DNA from: an uncultured Bacteroides sp.
GTDB lineage: Bacteria; Bacteroidota; Bacteroidia; Bacteroidales; Bacteroidaceae
Direction of reading: 5' to 3'
Length of the DNA: 25,268 bases
Assembly: GCA_958453305.1 (NCBI GenBank)
Contig: CAUDXH010000023.1
Coordinates: 1-25,268, forward strand
In this document: positions 14,662-22,786 of the stretch, piece by piece
How the letters are laid out: each line of letters starts with the position of its first letter
How positions within the stretch are numbered: position 1 is the first letter of the stretch
Made by a program: the position numbers and the translations under genes
Notes under the pieces: generated by a model
Databases searched by the model: none
What the model saw: the letters and a program-made list of their open reading frames with translations, nothing else
Told to the model about the DNA's origin: nothing

Positions 14662-15444
14662 ATGGATTACATCATGAAGCAACCTCTTATCCAACTGACC
14701 GACATTGCTGCCGCCTACGACCGGAAAACGGTTTTGGAACACGTTGACCTCACTGTTTACGAACACGATTTCTTAGGTGTAATCGGTCCGAACGGAGGAG
14801 GAAAAACCACCCTGATGAAAATCATGCTCGGCTTGCTGAAGCCTACTCAAGGCGAAGTACGTTTTTTTCAGAACGGACAAAGAGTAACGGAAATCAGCAT
14901 GGGATATCTTCCTCAATACAACTCGATAGACAAGAAGTTTCCCATTTCAGTATACGAAGTCGTATTGTCTGGCTTGAACCGACAAAAATCCTTGTTCCGC
15001 TCATTCACGAAAGAACAGCATGAACAAGTGCGTCAGGTCATTGCCCGCATGGGACTGGAGGGACTGGAACAGCGGGCCATCGGACAGTTAAGCGGAGGGC
15101 AGTTGCAACGTGCGCTTTTGGGCCGTGCCCTTGTATCCAACCCGCAAGTCGTGATTCTTGATGAGCCCAATACCTACATCGACAAGCGGTTTGAAGCGAA
15201 ACTCTATTCGCTCTTGGAAGAAATCAACCGCGAACGCGCCATCGTATTGGTGAGTCACGACATTGGTACGGTACTTCAAAACGTCAAGACCATTGCCTGC
15301 GTAAACGGCACACTGGACTATCATCCCGATACAGAAATACCGTCCGAATGGCTGGAAGAACATTTCGGCTGTCCCATTGAACTGCTCGGACACGGGAATC
15401 TGCCTCACCGGGTGCTGAAATGTCATCACCACGATGAGGAGTAA
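14662..15444 (+). CDS. znuC: Metal ABC transporter ATP-binding protein
   Basis: The 260-residue ATPase has Walker A GPNGGGKTT, Q-loop YLPQYN, signature LSGGQLQRALLGRAL, Walker B VVILDEPNTYID and the switch His in LVSHD. The sequence is of the ZnuC/MntB type (metal import), and it ends in a His-containing tail (KCHHHDEE). ATG 14662 is 4 bp after znuA; ATG 14674 (MKQPL) is an alternative start. No permease (znuB) follows: the next 292 bp are non-coding and then the DUF2723 gene begins, so the membrane subunit must be elsewhere. Confidence 0.9.
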   Translation: MDYIMKQPLIQLTDIAAAYDRKTVLEHVDLTVYEHDFLGVIGPNGGGKTTLMKIMLGLLKPTQGEVRFFQNGQRVTEISMGYLPQYNSIDKKFPISVYEVVLSGLNRQKSLFRSFTKEQHEQVRQVIARMGLEGLEQRAIGQLSGGQLQRALLGRALVSNPQVVILDEPNTYIDKRFEAKLYSLLEEINRERAIVLVSHDIGTVLQNVKTIACVNGTLDYHPDTEIPSEWLEEHFGCPIELLGHGNLPHRVLKCHHHDEE

Positions 15445-15603
15445 GTCTTCCTCTCTGCTAATCTATTTCAAACGGCTTATCTCAATAATACAAAACTCTG
15501 GCAGGTAGCAATGCATCCCACCGGATTACCTCCCCACGGCCTCACCATTTGGAAACGTATGTTAATCTGCAAGCGAAAGCAGGGCTGAATAACAACAAAT
15601 TGC

Positions 15604-15611
15604 TATCTTTG
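15604..15611 (+). promoter_or_regulatory. Isolated -7-like element
   Basis: TATCTTTG on the plus strand, 133 nt before the DUF2723 gene, has no recognisable -33. It may be a second promoter or a chance match. The rest of 15445-15628 holds nothing I can identify. Confidence 0.25.
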
Positions 15612-15628
15612 CTTCACGAAGATAGGAA

Positions 15629-15700
15629 GCGGTTCGGCAGTGCTTCGCTCAAAAGCAGGCTTTTGGCTTGCTACTGCTCTCACCTTTCACTATCTTTGTC
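15629..15700 (+). promoter_or_regulatory. Hairpin-plus-promoter element upstream of the DUF2723 gene (copy B)
   Basis: TTG (15668-15670), 20 nt, then TATCTTTG (15691-15698) is a strong promoter; transcription would start near 15704, about 33 nt before the ATG. It lies in a block similar to that before mnmA: the same GCGGTTCGGCA start, an imperfect hairpin (GCAGT with ACTGC outside, CAAAAG with CTTTTG at the loop), and the same end CTTTCACTATCTTTG. Confidence 0.65.
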
Positions 15701-15736
15701 GCCATTGAACATAAAAATGTGAAATCAACAAACCCA

Positions 15737-18700
15737 ATGAGAAACTACAACCAAATTAACAATCTGGTGGGATGGCTTGCCTTTACCATTGCAGCCGTAA
15801 CATACTGCATGACCATCGAGCCGACTGCCAGCTTTTGGGATTGCCCGGAGTTTATCACCACAGGTTATAAACTGGAAGTGGGACACCCCCCCGGCGCACC
15901 TTTCTTTATGCTGACAGCCAACCTGTTCAGCCAGTTTGCCAGCGACCCGTCGCAAGTAGCCATGATGGTAAACATCATGAGCGCACTGATGAGCGCGGCA
16001 TGTATCCTGTTTCTGTTCTGGAGCATTACGCACCTGACCAAGAAACTGATTTGTCCGAATGACGATGACCTTACCACCGGACGCCTGATTACCATTATGG
16101 GGTCGGGACTGGTAGGCGCACTGGCTTATACGTGGAGCGATACGTTCTGGTTCAGTGCCGTAGAGGGAGAAGTATATGCTTACTCCAGCCTCTTTACTGC
16201 ACTGGTGTTCTGGCTCATCCTGAAATGGGAGAACCGTGCCCACGAACCGCACAGCGACCGCTGGCTGATTCTCATCGCTTATCTAACCGGACTTTCCATC
16301 GGAGTGCATCTGCTGAACTTGCTTTGTATTCCTGCCATCGTATTGGTTTATTACTACAAGAAGAACCCGAATGCCAACCTGAAAGGAAGTCTCATCGCCT
16401 TGCTGGGCTCAATGGTCCTGATAGCTGCTGTATTATACGGCATCGTGCCGGGTATTGTGAAAGTGGGCGGATGGTTCGAACTGCTGTTTGTCAACAGTTT
16501 CGGAATGCCGTTTAATACCGGACTGATTATCTATATCGCTATTCTTGCCGCAAGTATTATCTGGGGTGTTTACGAAAGCTATACCGTTCGCAACCGCAAA
16601 CGGATGAACCTTTCTTTCTTGGTAACGGTAGGATTATTAGGTATACCGTTTTACGGACACGGATGGAGCAGTGCAGTAATAGGTCTTATCGTATTGGGAA
16701 TATTGGCAGCTTATCTGTTTGCCGACCTCAGCGAAAAATACCGCATCAGTGCACGCACCATGAATACCAGCTTGCTGGCACTGATGATGATTGTAGTAGG
16801 CTATTCTTCGTATGCCGTGATTGTTATCCGCTCATCGGCCAATACACCGATGGATCAGAACTCACCGGAAGACATCTTTACACTGGGTGAATACTTGGGT
16901 CGTGAACAGTATGGTACACGTCCGTTGTTCTACGGACAGACTTTCGCCTCAAAACCTGCCTTGAAACCAACAGAAGGAGGATGTGTATACGATGTGGTAG
17001 AAGGAGCTCCCGTTTACCAGCGTAAGGAGAAAGAATCGGCTGATGAAAAAGACAGCTACGAAGTGGTACGCAACAAAACAGAATACCGCTATGCACAGAA
17101 TATGCTGTTCCCACGTATGTGGAGCGACCTCCCCGGACATCCGCAGGCTTACGACAGCTGGCTGGGAGGTATCGAAGGACGACAGGTTCCTTATGACCAG
17201 TGTGGCGAAATGATTATGGTGAAGATTCCTACCCAATGGGAAAACATCAAGTTCTTCTTTATTTATCAGTTGAACTATATGTATTGGCGTTACTTCCTGT
17301 GGAATTTCGCCGGACGACAGAACGACATTCAAGGTCAGGGAGAAATAGAACATGGTAACTGGATTACCGGTATTTCGTTTATCGACAGCATACTGATAGG
17401 TGACCAGACTTTGCTTCCTTCTGAGTTGAAAAACAACAAAGGACATAATGTATATTACTGTCTCCCCTTAATTTTAGGACTCATCGGTCTGTTCTGGCAA
17501 GCTTATAAAGGCGAACGAGGAATCCAGCAATTCTGGATTGTATTCTTCCTGTTCTTCATGACCGGACTTGCCATTGTGCTTTACTTGAATCAGGCTCCAC
17601 AGCAAGTGCGTGAGCGTGACTATGCTTATGCCGGCTCATTCTATGCCTTTGCCATCTGGATTGGCTTGGGTGTAGCTGCCATTGCCGAATATCTCCGCAA
17701 TAGAATGGGAGAAAAACCGGCAGCTCTGCTGGCTTCCATTGTCTGCCTGCTGGTTCCGGTACAGATGGTAAGCCAGACTTGGGATGACCATGACCGCAGC
17801 GGACGCTATACCTGCCGTGACTTCGGACAGAACTACCTGAATTCGGTATCCGACAAAGGGAATCCGATTCTCTTTACCAACGGTGATAATGATACCTTCC
17901 CGTTATGGTATAATCAGGAAACCGAAGGAGCCCGTACCGATGTGCGTGTATGTAATCTGAGCTATCTGCAAACCGACTGGTACATCGACCAGATGCGCCG
18001 CCCGGCTTACGACTCTCCGTCTGTACCTATCAACTGGGAGCGTATTGACTATGTTCAAGGTCATAATGAAGCTGTCTATATACGTCCGGAGGTAATGAAA
18101 AGCATTGAGGCTTATTACAAGCAGAATCCGGAAGAAGCTAAACAGGAATTTGGAGAGAACCCTTATGAACTGAAAAATATTTTGCAGCACTGGGTTCGCA
18201 GCCCGAAAGACAGCGGCCTACAGATGATTCCTACCGACAGTATTGTCATCAAGCTGGATAAGGAAGCAATCAAACGTTCCGGAATGCTTGCTCCTGATTC
18301 TATTCCAGAATATATGCATCTTTCCCTGAAAGGTAAGCGCATGCTCTACAAGAGCGAACTGATGATGCTTGAAATGCTTGCAAATACCAACTGGGAGCGC
18401 CCGATGTATATGGCTATTACCGTAGGTACTGATAATCACTTGAACCTGACAAACAACTTCCTGCAAGAAGGATTGGCTTACCGCATTACTCCGTTCGACA
18501 ATACCAAGTTAGGACGTCGCATCGATTCAGAAAAGATGTATGAAAACCTGATGACGAAGTTTAAGTTTGGCGGTATTGATAATCCGAATATCTACTTAGA
18601 TGAAACAGTGCTCCGCATGTGTGATACCCATCGCCGCATGTTTGTAACATTGGCCAGCCAGCTTATCAGAGAAGGCAAGACTGATAAAGCATTGAAGGCT

Positions 18701-19069
18701 CTCGACTATTGTGAGAAAGTAATACCATCGACCACTGTTCCTCATGACTATATCATGAGTAGTTCGAAAGAGATGGCAGATAACTATATCAAGCTGGGAC
18801 AGCCGGGAAAAGCAGCATCTATCTTGAATCACATGGCGAACAACTCGGTAGAGTACATCACTTGGTATTTGAGTCTGGATGATATACGTTTTGCCAGCTC
18901 ATATGAAAACTGTATGCGCCACTTCTATATATTGGATGATGTATGCAAGAGCCTGGCAAATGTAAATGTGAAACCGAAAGGAGAAGAACCAGAGTCGGCA
19001 GCACTTCATTATACTCAGAAATTCGAAGAACTTTATAAGTTACTGGAAAACCGGGTAGGGAAGAATTAG
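15737..19069 (+). CDS. DUF2723 multi-pass membrane protein (GT-C-like)
   Basis: The 1110-residue protein has about a dozen hydrophobic segments in residues 10-370 and 540-680. A first periplasmic loop holds SFWDCPEFITTGYKLEVGHPPG (Asp35, Glu38), the signature of DUF2723. The long C-terminal part (about 690-1110) is soluble and ends with TPR-like helices (KALKALDYCEKV, YIKLGQPGKAASIL). DUF2723 is related to PMT/GT-C glycosyltransferases that use a lipid-linked sugar, with the acidic loop as the likely catalytic site. A role in protein or envelope glycan transfer is inferred. ATG 15737 was chosen; an upstream in-frame TTG (15668) lies inside the promoter. The gene stands alone between hairpin-rich gaps. 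Confidence 0.88.
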   Translation: MRNYNQINNLVGWLAFTIAAVTYCMTIEPTASFWDCPEFITTGYKLEVGHPPGAPFFMLTANLFSQFASDPSQVAMMVNIMSALMSAACILFLFWSITHLTKKLICPNDDDLTTGRLITIMGSGLVGALAYTWSDTFWFSAVEGEVYAYSSLFTALVFWLILKWENRAHEPHSDRWLILIAYLTGLSIGVHLLNLLCIPAIVLVYYYKKNPNANLKGSLIALLGSMVLIAAVLYGIVPGIVKVGGWFELLFVNSFGMPFNTGLIIYIAILAASIIWGVYESYTVRNRKRMNLSFLVTVGLLGIPFYGHGWSSAVIGLIVLGILAAYLFADLSEKYRISARTMNTSLLALMMIVVGYSSYAVIVIRSSANTPMDQNSPEDIFTLGEYLGREQYGTRPLFYGQTFASKPALKPTEGGCVYDVVEGAPVYQRKEKESADEKDSYEVVRNKTEYRYAQNMLFPRMWSDLPGHPQAYDSWLGGIEGRQVPYDQCGEMIMVKIPTQWENIKFFFIYQLNYMYWRYFLWNFAGRQNDIQGQGEIEHGNWITGISFIDSILIGDQTLLPSELKNNKGHNVYYCLPLILGLIGLFWQAYKGERGIQQFWIVFFLFFMTGLAIVLYLNQAPQQVRERDYAYAGSFYAFAIWIGLGVAAIAEYLRNRMGEKPAALLASIVCLLVPVQMVSQTWDDHDRSGRYTCRDFGQNYLNSVSDKGNPILFTNGDNDTFPLWYNQETEGARTDVRVCNLSYLQTDWYIDQMRRPAYDSPSVPINWERIDYVQGHNEAVYIRPEVMKSIEAYYKQNPEEAKQEFGENPYELKNILQHWVRSPKDSGLQMIPTDSIVIKLDKEAIKRSGMLAPDSIPEYMHLSLKGKRMLYKSELMMLEMLANTNWERPMYMAITVGTDNHLNLTNNFLQEGLAYRITPFDNTKLGRRIDSEKMYENLMTKFKFGGIDNPNIYLDETVLRMCDTHRRMFVTLASQLIREGKTDKALKALDYCEKVIPSTTVPHDYIMSSSKEMADNYIKLGQPGKAASILNHMANNSVEYITWYLSLDDIRFASSYENCMRHFYILDDVCKSLANVNVKPKGEEPESAALHYTQKFEELYKLLENRVGKN

Positions 19070-19072
19070 GTG

Positions 19073-19174
19073 ACAAGGTGACGAGTTGGCGAGTTGACAA
19101 GGTAACAAGAAAGCAAGATTTTGAAATGTCTTGTTTTTTGAAGTAACCAAAACCTTGTCAACTCGTCACCTTGT
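19073..19174. repeat. Long inverted repeat between DUF2723 and deacetylase genes
   Basis: ACAAGGTGACGAGTTG (19073-19088) pairs perfectly with 19159-19174 (16 bp), and GAGTTGACAAGGT (19091-19103) pairs with 19152-19164 (13 bp), so two alternative stems share one arm. The gap is built from the words ACAAGGT, GAGTTG and TTGTCAACTC. It may terminate the long DUF2723 transcript or be a repeat element. Confidence 0.6.
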
Positions 19175-19203
19175 TTTCTTGTCAACTCAAAAAGAAAAAT
19201 AAA

Positions 19204-19815
19204 ATGCTAATAGAACAACCACCCCAATTACTTCGCCTTCTTTACCCTCGTGCCTATTGGCGAATGAACAAAAAAGAAAAGGCGGTATATCTTACATTTG
19301 ATGATGGTCCTATTCCTCGCGTGACTCCTTGGGTCCTTGATTTATTAGACCATTACGGCATAAAAGCTACTTTTTTTATGGTAGGCGATAATGTACGTAA
19401 ACACCCGGAAGAGTTCCGGATGGTAGTGGAGCGCGGACATCGCATCGGAAACCATACGTTTAATCACATCCGTGGGTTTGAACATACCAGTGAAAGTTAT
19501 CTTGCCAATACAGAAAAAGCAAACGAATACCTGCATACAGATTTATTCCGCCCTCCCCACGGACACATGGGATGGGGACAATACCGCACCTTACGGAAAA
19601 AATACCGCATCGTCATGTGGGATTTGGTTACACGTGATTACAGTAAACGGCTGGACGGGAAGCAGGTTCTTGCCAAAGTGAAGAAATATGCGAGAAACGG
19701 GGCTATCATTACGTTTCATGACTCGCTGAAATCGGAAGAAAACATCAAATATGCACTTCCACGAGCTATAGAATGGCTGAAGGAACAAGGTTATGAGTTT
19801 AAAGTTTTCGACTGA
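19204..19815 (+). CDS. Polysaccharide deacetylase family protein (CE4 / NodB)
   Basis: The 203-residue protein is essentially a bare NodB domain. Motif 1 is TFDDGP (Asp33 catalytic base, Asp34 metal ligand), motif 2 is HTFNH (His84 and His88 metal ligands), motif 3 is RPPHG (116-120), motif 4 is MWDLVTRDY (138-146) and motif 5 is FHDS (His172). All metal and catalytic residues are present, so it should be an active metal-dependent deacetylase, probably on peptidoglycan or another N-acetylated glycan. No signal peptide is seen; the N-terminus (LLRLLYPRAYWRM) may associate with the membrane. An in-frame TTG at 19171 exists, but ATG 19204 fits the family start. It converges on the small RNA candidate downstream. 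Confidence 0.9.
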   Translation: MLIEQPPQLLRLLYPRAYWRMNKKEKAVYLTFDDGPIPRVTPWVLDLLDHYGIKATFFMVGDNVRKHPEEFRMVVERGHRIGNHTFNHIRGFEHTSESYLANTEKANEYLHTDLFRPPHGHMGWGQYRTLRKKYRIVMWDLVTRDYSKRLDGKQVLAKVKKYARNGAIITFHDSLKSEENIKYALPRAIEWLKEQGYEFKVFD

Positions 19816-19828
19816 AACCTATGGACAT

Positions 19829-19853
19829 AAAAAAAGGAGTACCGCTGTACTCC
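19829..19853 (-). terminator. Intrinsic terminator of the small RNA
   Basis: A 7-bp perfect stem with a 4-nt loop is followed on the minus strand by TTTTTTT. It could also stop read-through from the GH2 gene toward the convergent deacetylase gene. Confidence 0.75.
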
Positions 19854-19890
19854 AACCTTTGTTAACCTTAAATCTAATACTATGAAAAAC
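19829..19890 (-). ncRNA. Small RNA candidate, about 60 nt
   Basis: The minus strand has TTG (19924-19926), 19 nt, then TACCTTTG (19897-19904), a strong promoter. About 40 nt after the predicted start is a perfect 7-bp hairpin GGAGTAC-AGCG-GTACTCC (19836-19853) followed by seven U (19829-19835). The predicted RNA runs from about 19890 to 19829 and has no ORF. I recall near-identical sequence in other Bacteroides intergenic regions, which would suit a paralogous small RNA family such as FopS; this is from memory and unverified. It lies after the GH2 gene on the same strand and points at the deacetylase 3' end. Confidence 0.6.
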
Positions 19891-19896
19891 ACAGTA

Positions 19897-19926
19897 CAAA
19901 GGTACGGACTTTTTTGGATTCTGCAA
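19897..19926 (-). promoter_or_regulatory. Promoter of the small RNA
   Basis: TTG (19924-19926), 19-nt spacer, TACCTTTG (19897-19904), close to the Bacteroides consensus. No protein gene follows in this direction before the terminator. Confidence 0.6.
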
Positions 19927-20021
19927 GGAATTAGGCTTAAAACAGATGTTTTATAACATGAATTAAGAAGTTAAACTCAATTGTTAAAGGTATTTTGCAA
20001 ATTACGATTTTAAAACTACCT

Positions 20022-20103
20022 CTCACTGCACTATACATAAAAAAGCTAAATAAAATCAAGCAGTAGGTGCTACTCTTTTATTTTTCATGTATACTACAGT
20101 GAG
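20022..20103. repeat. Composite inverted repeat after the GH2 gene
   Basis: Outer arms 20022-20038 (CTCACTG..TATACAT) and 20087-20103 match at 15 of 17 positions. Inside, AAATAAAA-type and TTTTATTT-type arms flank an AGTAG-GTG-CTACT core (20063-20075). The 82-bp element lies 20 bp after the GH2 stop and could be a bidirectional terminator or a small miniature element. No target-site duplication was identified. Confidence 0.5.
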
Positions 20104-20123
20104 GGTACTGATTAATTGCTTTT

Positions 20124-22559
20124 TTATTTCACAAGCAGTTGAATCTTTCCATCTGCCAACCCTTTTGCCGAGGCCTGAAGATCCAGCAAGCCTGCCTCTT
20201 CACCCGCCTGAACAATTACGGTCAGCATCCCGTTAAAAGCATGCATCTGAGGCAAGTGAAACAAATCCAAGCAGGTGGGGTCACCATTGGCAGCCGCTCT
20301 GAATTTACCGGCACCTTTCACCTTGAAACGAATCAGCCGGTTATCAACAGGACACAGATTTCCGTCTTTATCTACCACACGGAGAGTGACATAAGCTAAC
20401 TCTTTTCCGTCGGCCTTCAGTTCCTTCGTATCTGTCAATAACTCAATGTGATGCGGAGCTCCAGCCGTGCGTATTGTTTTTTCAGCCATTGCTCTGCCGC
20501 TCCAGTCATAAGCCACCACTTTTACCTCTCCCGGCTCATAAACCGCCTCATTCCACATCAAGCGGTAGCGGTTTTCAACCGTCTGGTCATTTTTATACTT
20601 CCTGCCGTAGCTTTTCCCGTTCACAAACAGCTCTGCCGACGGAAAGTTCGTATAAACAAAGACCGGCACTTTCTGCCCTTCTCTTCCTTTCCAGTTCCAA
20701 TGCGGCAAAATATGAAGCGTAACATCATTCTTATTCCATACACTGCGATACAAATAATAACGGTCTTTCGGAATAGAAGCGAGGTCAATGATACCAAACA
20801 TGGAGCTATGGTTAGGCCATGCATCTGTGTCATAGGGACTCGGCTCACCTAAATAATCGAAACCGGTCCATACAAACTGACCGAGTGTCCACGGATAATC
20901 ATCAGCCAAGGCAAAGTCGAAATCAGGGATGTTCGACCAGGAACAGTACTCCAAATCATACGATGACGACTGATGGTCATCATAAATAGCAGTAGCTTTA
21001 CGTTCTGCAGGGAATTTATAAACACCGCGCGAACTGACCGTTGACGAGGTTTCCGAACCCAGCACCAAGTTCTGGGGCAAACGTTCATAAGCCTCACGAT
21101 AACGGTGTGCCCGATAATTCAGACCCGGAATATCCAGCATGGCAGCAAATCCATTATCCAAGACACAGCTTACCTGATCCATACCGCAGGTAACCGGACG
21201 GGTAGGGTCTTCACGGTGACATATATCCTGCAAAAACTTAGCTACCTTATAGCCTTCGGGACTGCACTGGGTGGGAACTTCATTGCCTATGCTCCACATA
21301 ACCACACAAGGATTATTACGGTAATGGCGAAGCATATTGACCATATCTTTTTCTGCCCATTCATTAAAGAAACGATGGTATCCATTCGTACATTTTGCAA
21401 TATCCCACTCATCAAAAGGCTCAAGCATCATCATGAAACCCATTTCATCACACAGTTCCACTAATTCCGGAGCCGGCATGTTATGTGAAGTGCGGATGGC
21501 ATCACATCCCATATCTTTCAATAACTTCAACTGATGACGCAAGGCAGAGACATTCACCGCTGCCCCTAAAGGCCCCAAATCGTGGTGATTACATACCCCT
21601 TGGAATTTGCGGTGCATTCCATTTAAATAAAATCCCTTATCGGCTATGAACTCAATGGAGCGAATCCCAAAGCGAGTGGTATAAGTATCCACCAGCTTCC
21701 CGTCAGCATAAATCTTTGAAACTGCCCGGTAAAGCGAAGGAGATTCAGGCGACCAGAGCGCAGGATGATCTACAATAAAGTTTTGCGTAAAAGGTTGTCC
21801 ATGATTAATATACCCTTTATTATTTTTTTGACATACCACCTTTCCCTCCGGTGAAAGAATCTCAGTCTCTACAGTCAATTCTTTCTTATCTGCATTCTCA
21901 ATCATTGTCCGCAAGCAAATGGAGGCATATTCTCCTGAAACGCGTGGAGTAAGAATCTGCGTACCCCATACAGGAACATGAATACGGTCAGTCTCTATCA
22001 CATGCACATTGCGGTAAAGTCCTGCCCCGGGATACCAGCGTGATGATTGCGGACGATTTTCAAGGCGCACAGCCAATGTATTGTCTTTCCCGTCGGAATG
22101 TAAAAACTCCGTTACATCACAATAAAAAGAATTATATCCGTAAGGCCAGAAACAAACTTCTTTTCCATTGACATACACACGTGCCTCGCTCATTGCCCCG
22201 TCAAAAACCAGAGTAGTCTGCTTATCCGGTTCAGCATCAAACTCAGTCCGGTACCACCCCACTCCTACATAAGGCAATCCGCCCGTGCGTCCGGTTTTCA
22301 CAGAAGCCTGTGTTTCAAAATTCTGTGTTACAGCCACATTCTGTAAATCGTGATTCCGGTCAAAAGGTCCGAATATAGCCCAGTCATGAGGAATTTGAAC
22401 CTCTTTCCACGCTTTATCATTAAAAGTTTCAGCTTCTGCCCCTTTAACTTCACCCTGTGTAAACTTCCAGTTTTTTTCTAAACAACGCTCGCTGCGCTGT
22501 GCATAAAGGCTTCCTCCAAACAAAGCCCAAGTTAAGGCCAATAATAGTCTCTTTTTCAT
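20124..22559 (-). CDS. Secreted GH2 glycosidase (beta-galactosidase-like, DUF4982)
   Basis: The 811-residue protein has a Sec signal (MKKRLLLALTWALFGGSLYAQ), a sugar-binding jelly-roll (about 25-190, with PHDW and GWYR), an Ig-like linker (about 195-300) and a TIM barrel (about 305-600). It carries the GH2 acid/base Glu427 in SIGNEVP and the nucleophile Glu503 in GSETSS. NHSSMFGIIDLASIPKDRYY introduces the DUF4982 and C-terminal Ig-like domains (about 610-811). GH2 enzymes retain configuration and release beta-linked Gal, GlcA or Man. The DUF4982 architecture fits beta-galactosidases of Bacteroides acting on plant or host glycans; the substrate is not certain. It should be periplasmic. It has its own -7 element and no SusC/SusD genes are in view. 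Confidence 0.93.
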   Translation of the reverse strand: MKKRLLLALTWALFGGSLYAQRSERCLEKNWKFTQGEVKGAEAETFNDKAWKEVQIPHDWAIFGPFDRNHDLQNVAVTQNFETQASVKTGRTGGLPYVGVGWYRTEFDAEPDKQTTLVFDGAMSEARVYVNGKEVCFWPYGYNSFYCDVTEFLHSDGKDNTLAVRLENRPQSSRWYPGAGLYRNVHVIETDRIHVPVWGTQILTPRVSGEYASICLRTMIENADKKELTVETEILSPEGKVVCQKNNKGYINHGQPFTQNFIVDHPALWSPESPSLYRAVSKIYADGKLVDTYTTRFGIRSIEFIADKGFYLNGMHRKFQGVCNHHDLGPLGAAVNVSALRHQLKLLKDMGCDAIRTSHNMPAPELVELCDEMGFMMMLEPFDEWDIAKCTNGYHRFFNEWAEKDMVNMLRHYRNNPCVVMWSIGNEVPTQCSPEGYKVAKFLQDICHREDPTRPVTCGMDQVSCVLDNGFAAMLDIPGLNYRAHRYREAYERLPQNLVLGSETSSTVSSRGVYKFPAERKATAIYDDHQSSSYDLEYCSWSNIPDFDFALADDYPWTLGQFVWTGFDYLGEPSPYDTDAWPNHSSMFGIIDLASIPKDRYYLYRSVWNKNDVTLHILPHWNWKGREGQKVPVFVYTNFPSAELFVNGKSYGRKYKNDQTVENRYRLMWNEAVYEPGEVKVVAYDWSGRAMAEKTIRTAGAPHHIELLTDTKELKADGKELAYVTLRVVDKDGNLCPVDNRLIRFKVKGAGKFRAAANGDPTCLDLFHLPQMHAFNGMLTVIVQAGEEAGLLDLQASAKGLADGKIQLLVK

Positions 22560-22579
22560 AGTCTTTTCCTTTTCTGCTC

Positions 22580-22587
22580 CAAAGGTA
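22580..22587 (-). promoter_or_regulatory. -7 element of the first GH2 gene
   Basis: TACCTTTG on the minus strand, 20 nt before the ATG at 22559, gives a predicted leader of about 14 nt. The upstream pyrimidine-rich stretch has no clear -33 TTG at the usual distance. Confidence 0.5.
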
Positions 22588-22691
22588 AAGTTTTCAGAGA
22601 GAAAAAAGAAAGAAACAAAGAGAGAAACATTATATTTCTTGAAAACTCCTACAAACAGAGCTTATGTTTCTACAAACAGAGGCTTTGAATG

Positions 22692-22732
22692 TAAAAACAG
22701 AGCCTTTGAATCTACATCCAAAGGCTCTGTTT
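22692..22732 (-). terminator. Intrinsic terminator of the second GH2 gene
   Basis: AAACAGAGCCTTTG (22695-22708) pairs perfectly with 22719-22732 (14 bp, 10-nt loop). On the minus strand the stem is followed by a run of T (22693-22697, partly in the stem). It lies 55 nt after the GH2 stop at 22787. Two further direct copies of the arm word ACAAACAGAG lie beyond it (22651-22660 and 22672-22681). Confidence 0.65.
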
Positions 22733-22786
22733 ATAGATTATTCTGGTATATTTCAATTTTTCCTCTTGATACAGAGAGGCTTTACG

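Noticed and set aside
15105..15444. Antisense frames within znuC and other core genes
   Set aside because: They are shadows of strongly supported genes with full catalytic motifs.
15668..15736. Upstream TTG start for the DUF2723 protein
   Set aside because: This extension contains the -7 element and predicted transcription start, so it cannot be in the mRNA; ATG 15737 is preferred.
19882..19956. 24-codon plus-strand mini-ORF opposite the small RNA
   Set aside because: It has an ATG but no plus-strand promoter; the minus strand has a complete promoter and terminator, so the small RNA is the better explanation.
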